From: Membranipora membranacea
Taxonomy: Eukaryota; Bryozoa; Gymnolaemata; Cheilostomatida; Membraniporidae
Assembly (NCBI GenBank): GCA_914767715.1
Contig: OU612074.1
Location: forward strand, 16,228,062 to 16,292,061
Length of the DNA stretch: 64,000 nt
Direction of reading: 5' to 3'
The translations under genes and the position numbers were made by a program. The notes under the pieces are model-generated. The model saw only the letters and a program-made list of their open reading frames with translations, searched no databases and was not told the DNA's origin. Shown piece by piece: positions 20,930-34,400 of this stretch; position 1 is the stretch's first letter, and each line of letters starts with the position of its first letter.

Positions 20930-22499
20930 TACTTTATTTTGTAATGGATTCTCAAATTCGTTCAGTGCCCAGCAAAATACTCTGTAAAGCTTTCAACACT
21001 ATAGAAGAGTTAGATTTTTTTATTGAATTACATGTTTTGCAGCAGTGATTTCTTCAACAAGTGTGAGTACTTTGATAACCAATAGCTTAGGCTTTCATTA
21101 TCCATTGATGCTCAGCTTATTAGCTATTCTGTAGTGTAATTTGGAAAAAAAACCTGTACTAAAAATGGATGAGGGAACTAGCGGGTGTTGCAATTTAATC
21201 TCAGTACCTTTTTGAATCCTGTTTATATCGCAGGTTTCTTGCTCTTCGTCCAAAATCATTTATTGATGGGGTGTATAAGAATAGTAGTCCCATAATGCGT
21301 GAATGATTTTTTAGGGAGACTTCCGCATTTTAGGCTTTTGACAGGTTCCTTTCAGAGCAAAATAATCAGATGGCAGTGTCTGTTCATTTTAGTTGAGAGA
21401 GTCACCTAACTCTGGCGATAATGGTATTTTTTATTATTATAGCTACACCGGAACTAATAAGAACAGCTGACTCATTGTTATAGAAGTGGAAAATATGAGG
21501 CAGGGGGATGCAAACCAGCCGGGGGAGCCCTGTGGCGATTTTAAATGAAAATGCATCAACTTGACCAATATTTTGGAAAACACTGGTTCTGATATATAGG
21601 GAGGGGGGATGCATCCCCCTAGACAAAGTAGGAAGGGGGACACTGTCCCCTTGCATCTCCCCTAAAGTCTAACACTCGTCTGACCTCATTTCAAATATAA
21701 TTATTCTGCGCCACCCATTTTGGACTGTGGATCAAAAAACAGATTTAATATTACAAGGTCACCACACACATGCACACCTGCCACTCTAGAATTTTTGTGT
21801 TATATTCTGTATGTGCTAACCGTGTTTCTCCAGTAAAAGACTAATTAAAATTTTGCAGCAACGCAGCAGCAATGATTTGGAAAATATGGATATTAGCCGT
21901 TGGTTTTGTCCTTGACTTCACAAATGCCTTCATTCATCATAATAGACCTTGCCGTAAATAAAGTACAATTAAAGATCAGATAAATTTATTCAATGAGTAC
22001 CAGTTAAAAATAAATTGGCCAGAAAATATGGTATGCAAAATCAATATATTATTATTCAAAGCTATAAAATTATAGACAATCACGAGTTGAGATATGGATG
22101 GCTGAATGAATTGCAACAATAACCCATCTATGGGCTCGGACTTTATATGTTTTGGGCCACAGAATTAAATGACCTTCTAAAATAATTGAATCAAAACAGT
22201 TAACAGTGTCTTTAAGTTTGCACTTATTCTGAAATATATTTAATCATGAATGAAAAAAAAATAGAAACCACAACGGGATATCCCCATGAAAATTCCTGTG
22301 ATGTTAGGACAACACCGGGCACTCAATAAGGAAAATATATATTTCGATTGGTCCTTCATAATCACAGTGTTTGTCTGAAATAGAAATTTAGCTACACCAA
22401 AATCTTCATCCTGAATTTTGTATGCATAATCATGAATTTGTTTGCATAGTGTGAGAGTACAAAATATAAGTATCTTTTGGCGGATATCACACTAGAGTC
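20930..22499. other. Region 3' of the FAAH-like gene; no other gene
   Basis: It should contain the FAAH 3' UTR (minus strand). An ATTAAA hexamer on the minus strand at 22244-22239, about 260 nt past the stop, is a possible poly(A) signal; AATAAA on the minus strand near 21990 is a second candidate. Otherwise there are only short ORFs. Confidence 0.35.
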
Positions 22500-25400
22500 T
22501 TATTTAGGTCTGCCACTGAACTTGGCATCAGCTTCCACTTCTTTCATCAGCCTAAGACATCTCTCGTCATGATTAGGTAAAGTCACCACCTGAACAGACA
22601 TCGGTAGTCCTTCGCTTCCCTCCAGACTCTGAAAAGAAAAATAGTCTTAGTACAAGCTGAGTCAAGGCTACTCAAGTACAAGTCTTAGTCCTGTACAAGT
22701 CAACTCAAGTTCAAGTCTAAGTCAAGTGATTATCGACATGCTTAAAATGCAAGATGTTTGGAAATAATACTTCAACAAGTTGATTTGTATTGCATGTATT
22801 GAATACATTATCCCATTTTGTACCAGAATTGTCCAGTTGAGATGGGAAGACAACCGTTACATACCTTTTTCATGGTTTTGTGAAATATGTCTTTAGGAGG
22901 GAAACCTGTTTTATCTACTTGTAAGTCTGCAGCAGTGACTTTTGTTATGGGTACAACTCCAGCGGGAAAGTTGAGCACATTAAATGGTGTCATATAATAC
23001 ACACCAGCTAAAATACACAACAAATCCTGTTACAGATATTACAAGAGTGCAAAGTTGAGTAACAAATATGGTTTGGTTTACTCTATAGCTGATTCCTAGC
23101 AGGGTTCCATACAAGACAAATCAGCAATACCATGACTTATGCTTAATAATAAGCCAACAGGACCTCAGTATGAATGGTATATATAATCATAAGGAAACAA
23201 CACGCATCATCGAAAGCCTTCATCAACTGAGACATGTTTTTTGAGGCGGCTGATAGACATTGGTGTACTTGAGTAGCTGCCAAGGGGCCCTTATTTGTCC
23301 AAATGCAATGAAAATTTGAACAGGAATGTAAAAGACTCTCGCGTACAACATGGTGTTGCTGATTTGTCTTGTATGGAACCCCGCTAGGAGACCTTTAAAC
23401 TAGTAAATCACTGAGTGAGTCATGCATTGTTTTGCCCAACCGATAAAACTTTCTAATTCATTTGAAATGTCGATCATAGTCTTTTAACTTGAACTATAAG
23501 ATGATTTAACAGCTTACTCTTGGCATAAGCAGGCTTGCCGAGATGCATAGCTGGTATCGGCATAGCTGGACATATCACAGCATCTAACCCCTCAGCGCGC
23601 CAGTCATCTATTACCTGATACCGGAAATCCTACAAGTATAAAGTCAATGTTGCTCTCAGTTTTTTTCTAAATGCAGCGTAATTAAGGTGGCTGAGGGTTA
23701 GGCCACCTTGTTTGGCAACAAATTGCCCTTAGATCAGTAATCTGTAGACAGTCGGGAGATAAGACACATAGATTTACAGGGCTTGGGTGCTGTAAGGCAG
23801 GTGCTCTTACCAATTTGGTCACTTTTTGTTTTGCTACAGAGATATATACCGTTATACCTAACTTATAAGGCACCGGCCTTATAAATGAAGCACCTCCCTC
23901 GGAAAAAATAATAATGCTCCAGTTATAAGGCACCCCACAGCTATAAGGCATCCCTTTGAAAAAAAACTGGAGGGATTCAAACCTGCAACTTCGTGTTTAC
24001 AAGGCAGAGGCTCCAACAACTGAGCTATTCAGCCTCGCTTACAAAGCGCTTTTGGCGCCAACGCAAATATAAAAATGCTTCAAATGTTAGCCGCGCCTAT
24101 ATGCTCCTCTCTTATAGGCACCTTCACCTATAAGGCGCGCACCTTATAGGTGAGGTATTACGGTACCATTTTGACATATCCCACAAGTATTAATACATAA
24201 AATCAAGACCCATGTTCGTTAAACTTATTATCATCAGACCACTGCAGTTTTTTTTAAGGTCTGGCTTCACACACCGTACTATCCAAAGGATTTGGAAACT
24301 TGTATTAAGGCTACGGATTGGTCAAAGTGCTACACAGACCTATTAATAGCTAGGCCTGTTCCTTTCAACAACAATACAATTTTTGGGTTTGCTTTGCCTT
24401 CCTATTGTTCAATTTGAATGAATTAAACCAATCACCAGTTAGAAATTAAATTAAGCCACGCCTCTTTCACAAATGATAAAGGAATAGGTCAAGCTTTGCT
24501 GGCCGTACTTCGGATAGAACGAGCTAGTTTGTTAGCCCAACTGGGGCATCTGGCAGATCAAACCTAGCTCTCCTATGCATCTTGCCGTACTAAAAGTGCC
24601 CCAATCCTATGGAAAATACGACGTGTGAAGCTATTTTACTCCCAACAAAGGCAAGGTGTGAGCTTGTACTTACCTCAACTTCTTTGGTGAATAAGAACCA
24701 GTCCCTAACAGAAGATACACCCATATTACACTTCACTACAGCTGCTACATATGTCGGCATCTGAAATCATCAAAACGGATTTACGCACACAAAAATTCAT
24801 AAACCAGATGAAGATGAACCTCTTTAGATTTTGGATCGAGTCCCTGCTTCTAACATTCTCATTACTGAGTCATGATATTTACAATATTTATTTAGTAAGG
24901 CTTTTGTAAAAGTAATAAGTAATTATTTGATTAAATTATTTAATTAATATACATTAAATAACAAACAAACACATTACACACAAAATAATGAGCTGAATTT
25001 TGACTCCTAACGCAATAACAGAATTACACGCTCATGATTGAAAGGCAACTTCTGGGTGTTGAGGTTTTCATGCTTTTCAACACACCTGTCCAGCCGTTGC
25101 AAGGTTTATCATCAACCCGAACCGCAGTGCAAGATAGGAAGAGAATTTCCTCTACCGTCAAAAATTTATTCGTTGACAGTTTCTTTGTTCAGATTTCGTA
25201 TACATTTATTTTTAAATAAATAAATAAAGTATTAAAAAGAAAACATTGTTTAGTTTTAGCAAAATTCTGATTCTCTTCTGCTCCTAAATCCCAAATCCTA
25301 GGGTCAGGTTACTACTGAACAATGACAAAGATAAATACTTAACTGAAATAATAAATATGAAAACTAAATTAAGAATAAAAACATTAGTAATAACTAATTA

Positions 25401-28400
25401 TTTTCGTTCCATAAATGATTTCACCTTGTAATTTTGGGTTAAAATCGCGCTTCTGTTTCTAACTTTTTGTGGGTTAAAATTGCAAGTTTTTTGTCTCTGT
25501 CCAAAGAGTGAGAAATACAGTACCTTAAGGGCGCGGCCGCAATATCTGGCGCCAAGTTGCTCTCAGTTTGCAGGCAGGTCGGAGCACACCTGGGGCCTTA
25601 ATTGAGCCCAGTAGTCAATAGACTGCAGCGGGATTCGAACCCCAGACCTCCAACGCTTACGTGTTAGAGGGCAGGCGCTCTTGTGTAGGAGAACTTACCA
25701 CTAGGCGAAGAAGGAGATTTAGCATATACTTGAGTGGATATGGTAGTCTAAGAAGATTATACATTGGGGTGTTATCCACAGTAATATCATCGCCGTACCT
25801 ATAAAACAGATACCAAAAGAAACTAAGAAAATGGGTGTAGGTTTAGTGCAGTTGACTTAATTCAAACCTCTGGGGACCACAAAAATTTGTCCTAATTAAG
25901 CAGAACCTGAATTAAGTGACATTAGAATGCATTGAGATCTGGCGGAAGGGACTAGTTTTCCTTCTCTGAATTAACCGGAGCTCTGAATCGAAAAGTCCGA
26001 ATGAACAAGCTAACACTGTAGTTTATCATTTTGAGTTCTAACCATGGAATCAAATTATTTTAATTGCCTCACAGCAACTTAAATTAAATACGTAAAACAC
26101 AAGGTGATTGTCGTTTATGAGACTGCACATTCATAATTAAATTATGTATATTAATGAAATATATCAATAATTATTATATATCTAGAAATGAGCGCAATTT
26201 AATTAATTTCAGCTCATGCACCCGGCAGTCTAAATTAGTGATGGGAATGAAGGTTCATTTTGCCCTCATGAAATTTGAATCACTTCATTACAGAGTGTCA
26301 GCACTAAGTCAGGGAGTGAATTAGAAAAGTGAGAAATGGAATAGCTGAAAGAGAAGATGTAAAGGGAACAATGATTGGTTGAGGTTTAGTAAGTTATCGG
26401 TGACAGTGTTAGACTTACATAATGTCACACATAGCTTTTCCGCTGTCAGCAAACACAGCCCTGGGGAAGAATGTGGAGGATATCTTCCTGATATCTCTTA
26501 GAGTGTACGGAACCACCTGAAAAACATATAAATAACTTATTACTATCAAATTTTTACTGGAAAGTTAGACAGGGGGGTCTTTCAATTAGAAACAGCCAAA
26601 ATCGCAATCTGATCACTCACTCACTGAGGGAGCGACACCTGCTAGGCTCTCGCTTTCAGATCGCTTAGACAATTGATGGAACTATATACATTCTGAGTGA
26701 GCGATTTGGGAGCGATTTTGTCTGATTGAAAGACAATGTGAGTGATAACTTGCTTTGGTAATGGATCGCTCTTTCTAATTGAAAGACCCCCCAAAGTAGT
26801 TTAATGATGAGGTAAGTCTAACAATGTCAGTGCTTGCAGTTTGGAAAAAGAATCAATGTGAAAAATGTCATAATTCTGAATGGTATTCCCTCCATTTGAG
26901 GCCACAAGAGAGCACTGTAGATAGCACTACGTCTCAATCTTCATGCCCTCCCCGAGCGAAACTATCGAGATAACCCACAGTGTCTATGAAGAAGAATGAA
27001 TATATATTGTCAATATGAATATTTTCAGTGCATTATGAACTATATAAGTAAGTATACCTGGATGACCTGACCTTACGACCTTGAGCTGTGAGTAGTTTGA
27101 CCTTATGACCCTACCTTATGACCTTTAGCTGTGAGTAGTTTGGCTGTCTCTCTCACTGCTCTCTTTGCTGACTCACAAACCTCCACATCTGAACAATCTT
27201 CAAACATTCCTATAGTGAGTGAGCGGGTCTCATTCAACTCCTGCAGCCCAATAAAACATCAGAATAAACAACCAAACCAACGTTAAAACTTTATAATGTA
27301 AAAATGATTTGCAGAGTTGGAGGAATCGGTCAATATCTGGTTTGAATAACAAATCTTTTAGCAAGGGCTCTCATAGCACAATGCACCGCTTGCACTATTA
27401 CAGGAATCATTTTTATAGGAAAATCTTTCGACTGTTCTGTTGATGATTCGACAAGTTTTATTCCAATAAGCCTTCCGACATTAAAGACTACCCAAAGACC
27501 AATGCATGTCATAGTAAGGCAGTAACTACATGATAAAGGTGTGTCGGATTTGCATAGTGAAAAAGTTCAATGCTGTATTTGGCATGAATTAGCAATGGTT
27601 GAAAAGTGCCTCTCATAAGAGAAGGTAACTCTCATTCTCTGCATTATGATGTCATAAGTAAGTAACTGCCTGATTATAACATGCATTGGTCTTTGGGTAG
27701 TCTTTAATGTCTGAAGACTAATTGGAATAAAACTTGTCAAATCATCAACGGAACGGAGTTGAGATAGATCATAATTATAAAGGAGTAAAGGAAAGATCCA
27801 TCCATAATTGTCCATGTTAATATACTTACAGTTTCGTTTATAGGTATGTGAGGGATAGTTGGATCAGCCTGGAACATTTCTGGAGAGGAGAAGGCTCTGG
27901 TCATTAGAATGAGCCCTTCTACCGTACTAGCCATCGGTCCTGCTGTGGCATTTACTGTAAGAAACAACGACAAATTAGTGTCTGAAATAGTTGCAATATA
28001 GTTTCTGAAATTCCAAGGTGTACAAGTTTAAGTTCAATATTAGACTGAGAACTTGAACGGCTCCAACATAATCTTGTTGTGTTTGCAGGTGATATTTTTT
28101 GACAACATTGAAGATGAAGTTTTGACTGACCTTCCTGAGGATTCCAGGCCAAATCAATGATATTGAATATCCATTAAAGACTACCCAAAAGACAAATGCA
28201 TGGTTTATTCAGGCAGTTACATATGATAATATTGTGTTAGACTCGCATGGTAAAAAATTCAATGCTCTTCTTGGTATGAATTATTGATGGTGGAAAAAGT
28301 GCCTCCCATAAGAGAATGCTGCATCTACTGTTTCTTGTACTTGAATCAGATGGAATTTGAAGTAATCCTTACACAGTGCAAAATAATACACACTGCTGGT

Positions 28401-31400
28401 GCTAAGAGAATCTTTGCATGCAGGTCAGAACTCATAGACAATGGACATGGATATACAACAGACATAGTTAAACAGTTGATATGTGATACTTACCAACTCT
28501 TTGCCCTGGATTAGAAGCCATTCTGCCTCTACCACTAAGCCTGCCAGCAGTAGGTTTAAAAGCTGGATGTCCACACCATGCAGCGGGTATTCTCAGACTG
28601 CCCCCAATATCACTGCCAAGTCCAAACACCGAGGCGCCACAGGCTATTGCCGCTCCTTCACCTGTCAATATTCCATATTTAAATGTTTAGAATTTCTAAG
28701 AAATGTCATATTTAGCTCTAATGCAAATACTTATAGAGGGCTTCAAAATTAACCCCCCTCCCCACATCTCAGCTGCTGATAAAACTTGTGTTAAGTAACC
28801 AAATCAAGATGAGAACTATCATCAGTCAATTTGTTGCAAAGGTGTCTCCTTACAATGTTTATATATTTGTTTTTGAACGACCAAAAGTGTTAATAACTGC
28901 GGTGTACTCTGAAGATATGATATGTGAATGAACCGACAAATCCATAGGGTAATGCAGCCTCTGAATTACCACAAAATAGCTTACAAATTTTGTATGCTTA
29001 CCACAAAGCTTACCATCACTGCAGCTATACATTAAAATCACTGTGTAATGTGGGTTATCCACCCTTGAAACTTTACATTATATCAAGGGCGAGATTGATG
29101 GAATAAAAACACCAGTTTCATTTTCTCTAACGGTACTGGCAAGATATTAAAGTAAATACGAAGTTGAGTTGAACACCAATTGGAGAAGCATAGCTAGGGC
29201 GTGTTTTAAAAAGAATGCGGTTAAATTGAGACCTGAGTTAGCAAGTGGCTGAGCTTTAGCTGGGTTTTGGCTGTGAAGGCATAGCTAAATCTCCAAATGA
29301 GACCAGCCCCTAGACACTGTGGATGACTGCCTAAGACAATCTATCTTACCTCCTGAAGAACCACCAGGCTCTCTTGTCTCATCGTAAGGATTTCTGGTCT
29401 CTCCGTAGACTGGGTTTACACAGGAGAAGGAGAGTAAGGCCTGAGGTACATTAGTTCTGATAAACGGTACAGCTCCCATATCTCTCAAAACCTGCGGAAA
29501 GGGAATCGATGTGACGTTCATACAACACTAAAATGACAGTAACGCTCGTATATGACAGTAACCAGTAACGCTCTTATATGACAGTAACGACACTAATTTG
29601 ACAGTTATGACCCTATGACGCTAATATAACAGTAATAACACTGATATTAACCTTTATAACTCTCAACACCTGCAGAAGAGGAATTTGTACTAGCTAAACA
29701 ACATTGCGAAATCTGTCTCAGTACGGGACAGAGAAACAGGGGTGGCTTGTGGTCACGGCCCTTATTTTTGGTGATAAATAACTCTAAGTTTGCGGGCAAG
29801 GCGAAGCACAGGCCACACACCCGGAAGTCAGCTGACGGCGGAGGGATTCGAACCCAGGACTTCCGACCAACTGAGCAAATTCCTACTATTAGCTACAATT
29901 ACAGTAATAACACTGAAAAGAATATTTATCAATGGCTCACAGAATAAATTGTGTTTAAAACAAAAGAGAACTATTAAGAATTATAAAAAAAAATAATTAA
30001 GTATATATATATATATATATATATATATTGCAGCTAAGACTATGCGCTAGTTTCTATCAAATACAACACAACACACACAGATATTGATGTCGAAGGCCAG
30101 TTTCCTCTTTTAATATTCTCGCCTCATGTATACCCGGGACAGAAGGCAACATTGACAACAGTTAAGCTGGAAAAGTGCTCGGATTTATTTAATCATAGAA
30201 TTGAGGATTTTTATTTGATAGGTTTTGTGTAGTTTTTTAGGAGTTGTCCATTTTCATTACGTGATAAAACAACTCCGGGCATTATGCTGTCTTTTGATGC
30301 CATGGGGTATTAAATTACATCCCTTGAAAACAATTCTAGCTGTGGTCATGCAGTGCAAATACAAATAGAAAATCTACCTCAATATACATTCATACATTAT
30401 CTATAACAATAGATTTGGTTTACCCTGAATTTTTTACTGATTGAACCACACAGTCTAAAATCATGATTTGAGGACATACAACTGATTGCATATATTTAGT
30501 TGGAAAACATATCAAATTGTAACATCAATTTACAGCGCAGAGAGCGATGCGCCAAGCCGACCAACACTGATCACATGATACACCATCAACCATATATATA
30601 TATATATATATATATCTGATTGATCCATGTAGCCTAAGTGGTAACTCATTGATTCGCCTTGATTGCGGGTGGGTACACGAAAAGCCCTCAGGCTTAACAT
30701 GTTCCACCTATTAGGGATACACATGTCGGAAGTGTAAACTCAAAGTCTTCTTGTTACCAACCTTAACTCTAGGGCTATCATTCTCAGCGATCAAATCGAG
30801 TTTAGAAGATAAGCCCATGCATAACATCTCTCCAGCGATGTCCTCGTTTTCTTTCACGCTCAGTGGAATACCAAACAGAGGTTTAGATTTACGTTCTGAC
30901 GCGGATAGTCCATCTAACTCCTGCGCTAATTCCTGGTGCAAAAAGAAAATAAGCTATCTGAATTAGAAGTCAATACAAGGACTTGCGACCATTGTGTCAA
31001 TTTATATTATGTAGTATTTAATAAATAGTATATAGTATATAATCTATATATAATATACAGTATAGGGTTTTACATTGATTATTAATAATCAATTTTCTTT
31101 CACAAGTACATGTTCGCTTTTGCATAATGTCACATATTCTCAGGCCACACGAAAAGTTATTCACAATATGAAAGCGTAAACCATACTTTCACATACAATG
31201 ATTAAAAATGAGCCAATATTAAACAAGTTAAATTTCCAATTTTTTTAAACTGCAGGGAGTAAAACTCAACAAATACAAACCTCAGCCTGTATCGGGTTCA
31301 TCGGCTCGGTTACAAAGTTATACTTCTGATCCTCTACTGCAGCTTTCCTCTGGAATGCTCTCAGTACAGTAACAGCCTTTAGCTCTCCTACAAGTAATCA

Positions 31401-34400
31401 TATCATAGTATGCAAGTATCTAGAACTTATCTACAATATTGTTGGCCAATGTGAAATAACCATTACGTGGTGAGCAAAATAAACTTTACTTATCTTTGCT
31501 CCCTTAGTTCTCCTATATGAAGTTAAAAGAGTTTTTTGGCTTATAAGTTAAAGTGGGCAATTAAAAGCAATTAATAAAATATTTATAGATTTATGGGGAC
31601 ACTTAATGGGGCTTTAAAGACTTAGTATGAGGCTGCACTTTTGTATCACATCTTATTCTCCAAATCTTATTCTATCATGTGAGTGAATTCCAGCTTTAGA
31701 ATACAAATATTGAGGACGTTATGGCCTCTCAAATTTCCAAGGTGACGGCAATTTATCGGCAGTAAGAATCAGCGGGCAATCCCTATAGTACGTCACAACC
31801 ATCATAGTTATTATTACGATACACTAATAAATACGTTGATGATCAAAATGTTCAGATGTGTTACGGTCTCGAACCCAGGTCCAAATGGCTTTCCAGGCAA
31901 CGCCGCTAACACTGAGCTATATTGTCTACAGGCCCACCTGGTTGGTCCAAGTGGCGGATGGTAGTGTCGTTGCCTATAGGTATGTGGACCCGGGTTCGAT
32001 TCCCGCTCAGTTCTGAATTCTGATCATGATCTTAACTGTGTGATTATACGTGCATTAACTCATAATAAGTATGACCATAGACAAAACACATGTCTATTTT
32101 TGTGACTACCCCAGGGGAAACATCCGCTTATTCCCAATGCCGATTGAAGGCAATCACCCTGGAAGTTTGAGAGGCCATAACTTCCTCAATATTCGGATTC
32201 TAAAGCTGAAAATTGCTCACTTGATAGAATAAAATATGGAGAATAAGATGTGATACAAAAGAGCAGCCTCAAACTAAGTCTTTAAGGTTTGTCCTTTTTA
32301 GCTTTGGAAGCATAGGTGTTTACCACATAAATACCTTGCATACAATAAACTACCCTTGAGATTTGACGGTGAGGTGCGTCGTCAAGTTACTTAATCTCAG
32401 GGTAGCCAAGAGCATAATGTGAAAAAACAATGTTGTACAAACTACCAAAATAAGAATAATAATGTTGCTTTCTGTCAGGGTTGACAATGACTGACACTGA
32501 TGTGCTGGAGCTGCAGTGGTTGGTGACAGCGTCCTCCTGTATAGAGCTATCCCATTCAGGAGGGTTCTTTTATCTGCATGGACGATGTTGCTGTACATAC
32601 AGAAGACCTCCATTATTTTGAGTCCTGATCCGAAGGGACTATGTGTTTGGTACCGGGGGGGGGGGGGGGGGGGGATGGGATTCGAACCCACACCCGACTG
32701 GTCAACTGGCAGAAGGCTCATCACTGAGCCAAAACCATAGATAAAACTATGTCTATGGCCAAAACTGACTGATATGACTAATTGCAATGACATATTTTAA
32801 CAACATGTTAATCAGTTAAGCCTGAAAGGTTAGAAAATGGTACATAAGATTTTTATATTCTCATAGATGTCTAAGTAAATCCCTATTTTTTTATAACTTT
32901 TTACAATGTCATCTAAGCAAGTGGTTCCAGAACTGGCTTAATGTGACAACTCAGATCACCTCAGATTGAGGTGTTGGAATGTTGACTTAGGGTCAAAATT
33001 GATGCTGACTCCCCTGTTGACCACTGCTTTAAAAATAAACCCTCAAAAAATTAATTTAAATTCATGATATTTTATTTGATCATACAATATGATCATATTA
33101 TATCGTATGATCTCATATGTTCTCATATGATCTCATATGGTGGTAAAAATATCTAAATTCCGTCCGAAAATTTAGATCAGCACATCAGGAAGTCAATAAA
33201 ACGCACCTTTCTGGAGGGAGGTCACAAGGTCATTGAAGGGCATTGAAGTTATCCTCTCAGATTCAGCAGCATCAATCTGAAAGAATAGGATCGAAATTGA
33301 TTGAGTTATCAGTAAAGAAACCTGGATTGTGGACGCAGTTCAACGACCCTATGTTACCATAATTAGATCCCTCAATGCGCCAATGCTAATATATAGATAT
33401 ATATACACTCTTTATTTGGCAGAAAACATCATCATGAACGGATGTTTTTCATATCGTGCCAAAGAAATTGCGGCAAAAGTTTGGTACAAAGAAAAAGGAG
33501 AAAAAATGATATAAATTAATGTGTTTGGAGGATTGATCGGTTTAACATGTCAGAATGCCTTCAAAGAGGACAGAGACTAACAGTTTGAAAATGTATGAAG
33601 CGAAAAACAAATAAGTTGAGTTGAACATAACTTGAGATTTAGAATTTAGATGATCGAGGTAACTATGTCAGAGATGTGATCCTGTTTACATATGGTTAAA
33701 TTGGTTAAAGAGGTAGGAATCGAAGGGGGTGCACGGGGATTAATCATGTGAAGTGACAGGCAAGACCATTGGCTGATCAATGTAATTAGAGGCGGAGAAT
33801 GGCCTTGGTCTCCGCCTCTAACAGCCAGTCCACGTTGCGTTCTCAAGTGGTCAAGTGTGTTATATAAGAAATTGTGATTCGCAGACACCCATAAATAAAG
33901 TTGAATAGAAGCTATGATATAGCTATTGTTGTGTTGGCTCATCACACTTGGGATTATAGGGTTTAATTACAACGGTCAATTTCAATCTTGACAACGGTAT
34001 CTAGGCAACCTCTAAAACCATAAATCATAACGTCAAAATTGACCAATAAGAGCTCGTATATTTTGAAGCGGATGATTTGAAATCATCGGAACTGGGCAAT
34101 TTCGTATGACATCAGTCATATTTTCACCACTTTCCAATGCCATTATTGGAATGAAAATTTATTGGGCATGTGTATCACACAATTCCGCATCAGCTTGTCT
34201 GATTCCCATTAAAAATAATTCACTGCTTCTCCTCTTAATTCCGAAAAAGCAGGAGGAATTTGAATGCTGCTAACCCCATTTGAATTTGATATGGCTGGGT
34301 GATCGCTTTACATTGACTGGCCCTTATATACCGGTCGAGGCACTTTAAGCTCTGTAGGGCCAATAGTGTCCTCTCTGGGTCAATTATTAAGTCTATGGAT

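Noticed and set aside
31860-32010. Functional tRNA genes near the A/B boxes
   Set aside because: Acceptor stems do not pair, and the sequences lie in repeated, inverted bodies. They are SINE-like heads.
33788-33821. Hairpin with TTAGAGGCGGAG arms in FAAH intron 2
   Set aside because: Only 12-bp arms and no flanking duplication; too little to call an element.
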